Below the pieces are notes generated by a model. That model was not told the DNA's origin. It ran no database searches and worked only from the letters and a program-made list of their open reading frames with translations. From VAZQ01 sp036555745 (GTDB lineage Bacteria; Pseudomonadota; Alphaproteobacteria; Rhizobiales; Xanthobacteraceae), in NCBI GenBank assembly GCA_036555745.1, contig DATBKV010000264.1:1-48496 (forward strand): DNA of 48,496 bases, given 5' to 3'. Positions 41,963-48,496 of the stretch are shown here, piece by piece. How positions within the stretch are numbered: position 1 is the stretch's first letter; every line of letters begins with the position of its first letter. A program made the position numbers and the translations under genes.

Positions 41963-42484
41963 CTATCGAGCCGCGCCCCTGAGCGCCGCGGCGGAGCGGA
42001 GCGTCCCGGCCCAGACCGAAAAGCCCACCGCAAGCAGCATGGGCATGATCGCGAGCGCGGCAATGCCGGCGACGACGTAGCCGAACAACCCGAGGTCGGG
42101 ACGGCCGATCGCGCCCGCGAGCCGGCGGACTGCAATCAGCATCCCATCCGCCGCGCCCGGCCCGGGGAGGTCGGCAGACGGCAGCATCAAAGCGAGGATG
42201 AGAAGGAGCAGCACGATGGCCAACGCGTAGAGGACGGCGATGGCGACGGCCGCACCTGGGTCGCGGCCGGCGTCGCGCAGCCGCTTGGCGTGCAGGCAGT
42301 ACCAGGACCAGATCGCGAACGCCTGCGCGAGCGCGAACGGCACCAATCCCGCCCGCAGCGTCACGGCTGGAGACAGCAGGATTTGTGAAAGCAGCGCCGT
42401 GGCATAGACGACTAAGATGCCGAGCGCGAATGGCCGGCGCCCGACACGGCCAGCGGCCGAAAGCAAGAGTGCGAGCGATCCCAT
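41963..42484 (-). CDS. DUF805-like membrane protein
   Basis: Product of about 173 residues with four or five hydrophobic helices. SWYCLHAKRLRDAGRDPGAA resembles the conserved R-L-hydrophilic loop of DUF805 proteins. The start is uncertain: ATG at 42484 or GTG at 42505, neither with a good ribosome site. Upstream of the GGCT gene by 73 bases on the same strand. Function unknown. Confidence 0.7.
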   Translation of the reverse strand: MGSLALLLSAAGRVGRRPFALGILVVYATALLSQILLSPAVTLRAGLVPFALAQAFAIWSWYCLHAKRLRDAGRDPGAAVAIAVLYALAIVLLLLILALMLPSADLPGPGAADGMLIAVRRLAGAIGRPDLGLFGYVVAGIAALAIMPMLLAVGFSVWAGTLRSAAALRGAAR

Positions 42485-42811
42485 CCCGAGGGCGGATGGT
42501 GGCACGCCCCGAAGGCAAATTCACGCTCCTCCCGGCGGGTCGTCCTCAGGCATGATCCGCTGCCGTGTTGCAGCGCGTGCAGGCCCGGGCGTCTCGCATG
42601 CGGTGCAGCACGAGGCCACCAACCTGGCTCAAGCTGATGCAACGACCCCTGACGCTTCTGCCCAGGGACAAGGGTCCGCGGCGCGCCCGGCAGCGGAAAC
42701 CGATTTCGCCCAGGCCCCAGGGGGAACTTAATCCCCGCGCCATGGTTGTGAGTTTGTGAAAAAACTGAGGCAAGGGGCGGCTCGCGGTCAGAGTCCGCGA
42801 AGGAGCTTGCT
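42485..42811. other. divergent intergenic region
   Basis: About 330 bases with no supported gene. The last ~60 bases before 42812 are purine-rich, with a plausible ribosome site (GGAG near 42800). No clear promoter boxes found. Confidence 0.4.
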
Positions 42812-43756
42812 ATGACCAATACAACCATTGTCGAACGCGACGTTTATGTTCCCACGCGAGCCGACGGCAGCCGCACGCCATTCTCGTGGAGCGCGGCTAT
42901 TGCCGGAACATTCGCGGCAGTCGCGGTGACCTACATCATCGCGGCGCTGGGCTCCGGGATCGGGCTATCGTTTGCCTCGCCCTACGGCTCCGGCCCGTCC
43001 GCAACCAGCCTTACGGCGGCGGCGGCGGTCTGGCTGGTCATGGCGCAAGCCATGGGCTTTGCCACCGGCGGCTATCTGGCCGGGCGGCTGCGCAGCCCGG
43101 CCTATGACGGAGTTCTCGGCGAAACCACGTTCCGCGACGCGGCGCAGGGTTTTCTCGTGTGGGCGATCGGCGCGGTGGTGATGGCCGCGGCGTTGGCGCT
43201 GTTGGCCTACTTCGCGGCCAGTGCGACCACGCGAGCCGCCGCCGGCGCCGTCACCGCCGCGGCCACGCGCGATCAGGCGGCAGCGACGAGCACGGCGGCA
43301 ACCGGCACAGCGACCACGGACTACTTCGTCGACCTGCTGTTCCGTCCCGGCCCGACGCCCGCCACTGCCAACGGAGCGCGGCCAGCCGATACCGTCGGCG
43401 TCGCCCCCGCCGGGGCGCAGCCGGCGCTCAGTCCCGAGACGCGCGCCGAGGCCTCGCGCGTGCTCTTGCGCAGCATCAGCGAAGGCCGGCTCGATGACGG
43501 CGACCGCACCTACCTCGCGCAGCTCGTCTCCGCCCGCACCGGGCTCCCTCCTGATCAAGCGGAGCGGCGCGTCGCCGACGTCGAAGCCAAGGCGCGCGCA
43601 GCGGTGAAAGAGACCGCTGATAAGGCCGCCAAGGCTGGCGCCTACTTCTCGTTCTGGACCTTCATGTCGCTCTTGTTCGGCGCCGCCGCCGCGACGCTGG
43701 GCGGCATGCTCGGCGGACAACTGCGCGACGCCGAAGGCCGGCTGGCGCCCGGTTGA
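42812..43756 (+). CDS. conserved alphaproteobacterial membrane protein
   Basis: Product of 314 residues. Hydrophobic helices lie near 28-50, 70-92 and 110-135; an Ala/Thr-rich, probably disordered region follows (140-210); then a helical soluble segment (SPETRAEASRVLLRSISEGRLDDGDRTYLAQLV) and a last helix (FSFWTFMSLLFGAAAATLGGMLGGQL). Helix-loop patterns resemble hypothetical proteins of Bradyrhizobium-type genomes. No function is known. It lies 41 nt before the DUF1328 gene. Confidence 0.75.
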   Translation: MTNTTIVERDVYVPTRADGSRTPFSWSAAIAGTFAAVAVTYIIAALGSGIGLSFASPYGSGPSATSLTAAAAVWLVMAQAMGFATGGYLAGRLRSPAYDGVLGETTFRDAAQGFLVWAIGAVVMAAALALLAYFAASATTRAAAGAVTAAATRDQAAATSTAATGTATTDYFVDLLFRPGPTPATANGARPADTVGVAPAGAQPALSPETRAEASRVLLRSISEGRLDDGDRTYLAQLVSARTGLPPDQAERRVADVEAKARAAVKETADKAAKAGAYFSFWTFMSLLFGAAAATLGGMLGGQLRDAEGRLAPG

Positions 43757-43797
43757 ACGCAGCCAACGAATGCAACGAATGTTGTGAGAGGTCCGTC

Positions 43798-43974
43798 ATG
43801 CTCAACCTGGTCGTCACGCTTCTGATCATCGCCCTCATCGCCGCCGTGCTCGGCTTCGGCGGCATCGCCGGGGCGGCGGTGGAGATCGCCAAGATCGTGT
43901 TCTTCGTCGCACTCGTCCTGTTCCTGATCGCCGCGATCTTCGGGGCGATCGGCGGCCGCCGGCCGGTGGCGTAA
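43798..43974 (+). CDS. DUF1328 small membrane protein (YtjA-like)
   Basis: Product of 58 residues with two hydrophobic helices separated by GGIAGAAVEIAKI, the DUF1328/YtjA pattern. The ATG at 43798 follows GAGAGG at good spacing; an upstream in-frame start would add a Cys-rich non-family stretch. Probably co-transcribed with the preceding membrane protein. Function unknown; relatives are often stress-induced. Confidence 0.88.
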   Translation: MLNLVVTLLIIALIAAVLGFGGIAGAAVEIAKIVFFVALVLFLIAAIFGAIGGRRPVA

Positions 43975-44068
43975 AGCATGATCCCGGAAAGTGGGTACCG
44001 GTTTTCGAAAAAGATCATGCTCCAGCAATAAGCTAAAGCGGGATGACGATTCGAAAAGTCATCCCGCT
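43975..44068 (+). repeat. dispersed intergenic repeat, copy 3 (convergent gap)
   Basis: AGCATGATC (43975-43983) pairs with GATCATGCT (44013-44021) around AAAGTGGGTACCGGTTTTCG. It is followed by a perfect 11-bp hairpin, AGCGGGATGAC/GTCATCCCGCT (44037-44047 and 44058-44068). Read towards pccA's 3' end (minus strand), the hairpin is followed by TTTAGCTTATT, so it may terminate pccA transcripts. It lies between the DUF1328 gene and pccA, which are convergent. Confidence 0.8.
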
Positions 44069-44221
44069 CCGGTAGCCGCAAATCGAGGTGGCGTTGTGCG
44101 CGCCCTGTCCGTGATCGGAGAGGCCGCTCGAAGCGGAGCAGCACACGCAGCTCCCGCAAATGCCCTTGGCGCGATCAGGCCCACCGGGGTTACGGCTGGT
44201 TCATAAAGAATCAGGGGCCAC

Positions 44222-46291
<2,070 letters not shown>

Positions 46292-46495
46292 GCGGCGATG
46301 ACATCCCGCGAGCTCGGCCAGTTTCAGCCTTTGCTGCGGGGCAGCACAAAAGTCAACAGCGGCTCATGGCCGCCTTGCTGACCATGCCGGTCGCGACGGC
46401 GGCAAAGATCGCCGCCCCCCGCTTCGACGCGGATCAGCGTGTCGGGTCGCGAACATGCACGAAAGGCTGCGGACGAAGGGGCGATGCGCCAACCG

Positions 46496-46711
46496 TCACA
46501 TAAACCAGCGGGGCCTGCGCCGCTCGGGGGGAACGTGGCTGGCGATCCAGGCGAGAACGTAGGCGTCCACCTCGGGCGATTTGCGGATGCGCGCCCATTC
46601 CCGCGCCCGCCACACGCGCTCGCTCAGCCGCACCAGGATGGGCGACCGTTTGATCGCCGCGATCAACGCGGCGAGACCGGTGCCGGCCGATGGCTCGGAA
46701 CCAGCGATCAT
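46496..46711 (-). CDS. small conserved hypothetical protein
   Basis: Product of 71 residues, helical and basic: LAALIAAIKRSPILVRLSERVWRAREWARIRK, then SPEVDAYVLAWIASHVPPERR. AGGAG lies 7 nt before the ATG at 46711. Not recognised; the coding pattern and ribosome site support it over the overlapping plus-strand frame. Confidence 0.6.
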   Translation of the reverse strand: MIAGSEPSAGTGLAALIAAIKRSPILVRLSERVWRAREWARIRKSPEVDAYVLAWIASHVPPERRRPRWFM

Positions 46712-47012
46712 TGACGCGCTCCTGTCCCGTCTTGGGACCTTCCGGATCACTCGTTGAGGAAACTGCGACGGCAACGCCGCCGCGGGATCAGGGTTCCCTC
46801 ACGGCTTGTGCATTAGTCGTCGACCACGCCGCTTCGGTTCGATCGACTCCAGCCCGCGAGCGCATCACGCTCACGCCACCGATGTGGCGAAGTTGCGGCA
46901 GCAACGGAAAATCCCCCGGACTCACGAAGAATTGCTCCGCATTCAAGCGCATCGCGCGTAGAAACTTACCGACTGCCGAGTGTGTGCGCTGCGGCAGGAT
47001 CAGGAATTTGTG
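46712..47012. other. intergenic region
   Basis: About 300 bases, divergent, with no further gene supported. No clear repeat or operator recognised. Confidence 0.4.
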
Positions 47013-47933
47013 ATGAGCGCCGGCCTCCATCACGTCACGGCGATTTGTCGCGACGGCAAGCGCAACGTGAGGTTTTACACTGACGACCTCGGCCTGCGGC
47101 TGATCAAGAAGACCGTCAATTTCGACCGGCCGGACACTTGGCATCTCTACTACGGCGACGAGACTGGCCGACCGGGCTCCGTGCTCACCTTCTTTGTGTG
47201 GGACGAGCTCGCGAGCGGTCGCGAGGGCGCCGGCATGGCGAGCGAAGTCGCGTTCATGATTCCGCGAGTCTCGCTCGGCTACTGGGCACAGCGGCTGGCG
47301 ACGCGCGGCATCGCGCACGATGCCGCGCACGAACGTTTCGGCGAGGGCGTGCTTGCGCTGCGCGATCCTGACGGCATGCGGGTTGCGCTCGTTGGTGTCG
47401 ACGGCGCCGCCGCGATCGCGGGATGGTCGAGCGGGGATGTGCCGCGCGAGCATGCCGTGCGCGGCTTGCGCGGGATCACGCTCACCCTCGCCGCCGCCGA
47501 ACCGACGGCGCAGGTGCTCAGCGCCGCGTTCGGTTTCCAGGCCGATGGACACGACGGCGGCGTCGCGCGCTACCGCGCGCCGGTCGACGAGCTCGCCACC
47601 GTCATCGACGTGCGCACGGTTGCTTCCGCCGGCCATCAGGGAGCTGGCTCCATCCACCATGTGGCTTTTCGGGCCGCGGATGACGGGGCTCAGGCCAGGG
47701 CGGTCCTCGCGGTGAAGGCGTACGGTCTAGCGCCGACCGAGCAGATCGACCGCTGCTATTTCCGCTCCGTCTACTTTCGCGAGCCCGGCGGCGTGCTGTT
47801 CGAGATTGCGACCGATGATCCCGGCTTCACCGTCGATGAGCCGAAAGCGGCCCTGGGCAGCGCGATCAAGCTGCCACCCTGGTACGAGCACCGGCGCGCC
47901 GAAATCGTCGCCGCGCTGCCGTCGCTCGGTTGA
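47013..47933 (+). CDS. ring-cleaving dioxygenase-type VOC protein (MhqO/LinE-like)
   Basis: Product of 306 residues with two VOC modules. It opens GLHHVTAICRDGKRNVRFYTDDLGLRLIKKTVN, and residues TWHLYYGDETGRPGSVLTFF and SIHHVAFR are the metal-binding His-rich strands of the ring-cleaving dioxygenase group. Conserved H near 7, in HHVAF and E near the end (VLFEIATD) would form the 2-His-1-carboxylate site. MhqO-type enzymes cleave hydroquinones or related aromatics; the substrate here is unknown. AGGA stands 8 nt before the ATG at 47013. Confidence 0.82.
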   Translation: MSAGLHHVTAICRDGKRNVRFYTDDLGLRLIKKTVNFDRPDTWHLYYGDETGRPGSVLTFFVWDELASGREGAGMASEVAFMIPRVSLGYWAQRLATRGIAHDAAHERFGEGVLALRDPDGMRVALVGVDGAAAIAGWSSGDVPREHAVRGLRGITLTLAAAEPTAQVLSAAFGFQADGHDGGVARYRAPVDELATVIDVRTVASAGHQGAGSIHHVAFRAADDGAQARAVLAVKAYGLAPTEQIDRCYFRSVYFREPGGVLFEIATDDPGFTVDEPKAALGSAIKLPPWYEHRRAEIVAALPSLG

Positions 47934-48151
47934 AGCGCATGCGCGCCGCGCGCGGCTTCGATGCGCCCGCGCATGCAACAATCTTCCCCGGCACGCCGCG
48001 TGCGCGGTGCAATCCTTCCCTCGTTGGCCGACGACGCCGAATTGCGCTTTCATAGCCGCGCGCTATCGGCGCGAGCACTGGCCGCGACCGGGACCATTCA
48101 CTATATTGCCGCCCCCCGCGAGTGAAGGTTTTCAGGCGACGGAGGTGAGTG

Positions 48152-48496
48152 ATGACTTTGGCAATCAACGATACTGCTCCGGACTTCGAAGCGGTCACGA
48201 CCGAAGGCAAGATCCGCTTTCACGATTGGATCGGCGACAAGTGGGCGGTGCTGTTCTCGCATCCCAAGGATTACACCCCGGTCTGCACGACCGAGCTCGG
48301 CTACATGGCCAAGATCAAGCCGGAATTCGACAAGCGCGGCGTCAAGATCATCGGGCTGTCCGTCGATCCGGTCGACAACCACGCCGGCTGGGCCAAGGAC
48401 ATCAAGGAGACCCAGGGCTTTGCCCCCAACTACCCGATGATCGCCGACGTCGACTACAACGTGTCCAAGCTCTACGGCATGCTTCCGGCCGCGATC
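48152..48496 (+). CDS. 1-Cys peroxiredoxin (Prx6-like), partial at right edge
   Basis: First 115 residues of a peroxiredoxin. The peroxidatic Cys45 stands in HPKDYTPVCTTELG, the hallmark of the family, and the following VKIIGLSVDPVDNHAGWAKDI is typical of Prx6/LsfA-type enzymes. GGAGG lies 7-8 nt before the ATG at 48152. The gene runs off the window, so the C-terminal domain is not seen. Reduces peroxides in the cytoplasm. Confidence 0.9.
   Translation, partial: MTLAINDTAPDFEAVTTEGKIRFHDWIGDKWAVLFSHPKDYTPVCTTELGYMAKIKPEFDKRGVKIIGLSVDPVDNHAGWAKDIKETQGFAPNYPMIADVDYNVSKLYGMLPAAI

Noticed and set aside
42546..42773. 75-codon minus-strand frame in the divergent gap
   Set aside because: No ribosome site and no protein-like pattern.
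46788..47660. 290-codon minus-strand frame opposite the ring-cleaving VOC gene
   Set aside because: The plus-strand gene shows two VOC modules; this is its shadow.

Overview
The window reads as chromosomal DNA of a GC-rich alphaproteobacterium, most likely Hyphomicrobiales of the Bradyrhizobium/Rhodopseudomonas/Pseudolabrys type. The support is the clpS-clpA pair, a PHB phasin behind TGC-N3-GCA boxes, DUF1489, DUF1236 and DUF1328 proteins, a D-Ala-D-Ala carboxypeptidase with a long Ala/Pro linker and SPOR tail, TrpX-like substrate-binding proteins, and intergenic repeats of a kind I associate with that group. No phage, plasmid, integrase, transposase or CRISPR array was seen. GC-rich codon use makes many long antisense open frames, and these were discarded.

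Layout. 0.4-7.5 kb, + strand: type II NADH dehydrogenase, an exported double-VOC protein, DoxX, an SDR, a GMC flavoprotein with a CX2CX2CX4C motif, and an MFS carrier; it looks like a small oxidation/uptake cluster. 7.5-12.7 kb, - strand: azlD/azlC, a six-helix membrane protein, clpA, clpS. 13.1-20 kb: phasin with a well-defined promoter/operator region, the SPOR-carrying carboxypeptidase, a coupled VWA/J-domain pair, panC, DUF1489 and small conserved proteins. 20-25 kb: a small conserved gene interrupted by an in-frame amber codon, a DUF1236 secreted protein with a strong terminator, and an overlapping NEW3-ATPase-permease operon. 25-32 kb, - strand: GST, rhodanese, YdcF, RraA-like, queC coupled to a VUT-family transporter, a peptidoglycan amidase and two tandem aldo/keto reductases. 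32-36.9 kb: cupredoxin-like protein plus FTR1 iron permease, an orphan XRE regulator, mgtE, and a secreted polysaccharide deacetylase behind a CtrA-like box. 37-48.5 kb: two small secreted proteins, two overlapping TrpX-like binding proteins, tRNA-Leu(GAG), lipB, acylphosphatase/GGCT, envelope proteins, pccA, a ring-cleaving-type VOC protein and the start of a 1-Cys peroxiredoxin.

How it fits together. Most of the window is housekeeping: protein quality control (ClpAS), cofactor and tRNA modification (panC, lipB, queC), envelope maintenance (carboxypeptidase, amidase, deacetylase), iron and magnesium transport, and acyl-CoA metabolism. Many neighbours overlap by 1-11 nt (azlC/azlD, VWA/J-domain, NEW3/ATPase/permease, queC/VUT, the two binding proteins, GGCT/acylphosphatase), which indicates translational coupling.

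Most interesting: one repeat family sits in three convergent gene gaps (7.5, 41.1 and 44.0 kb) and in one case supplies a stop codon; a MITE-like element with ~24-bp terminal inverted repeats lies at 31.76-31.85 kb; the phasin promoter has two identical boxes 30 bp apart; the GMC enzyme may carry an iron-sulfur cluster; and the NEW3-ABC operon has no assigned function. I found no clearly new multi-gene defence or mobile system.
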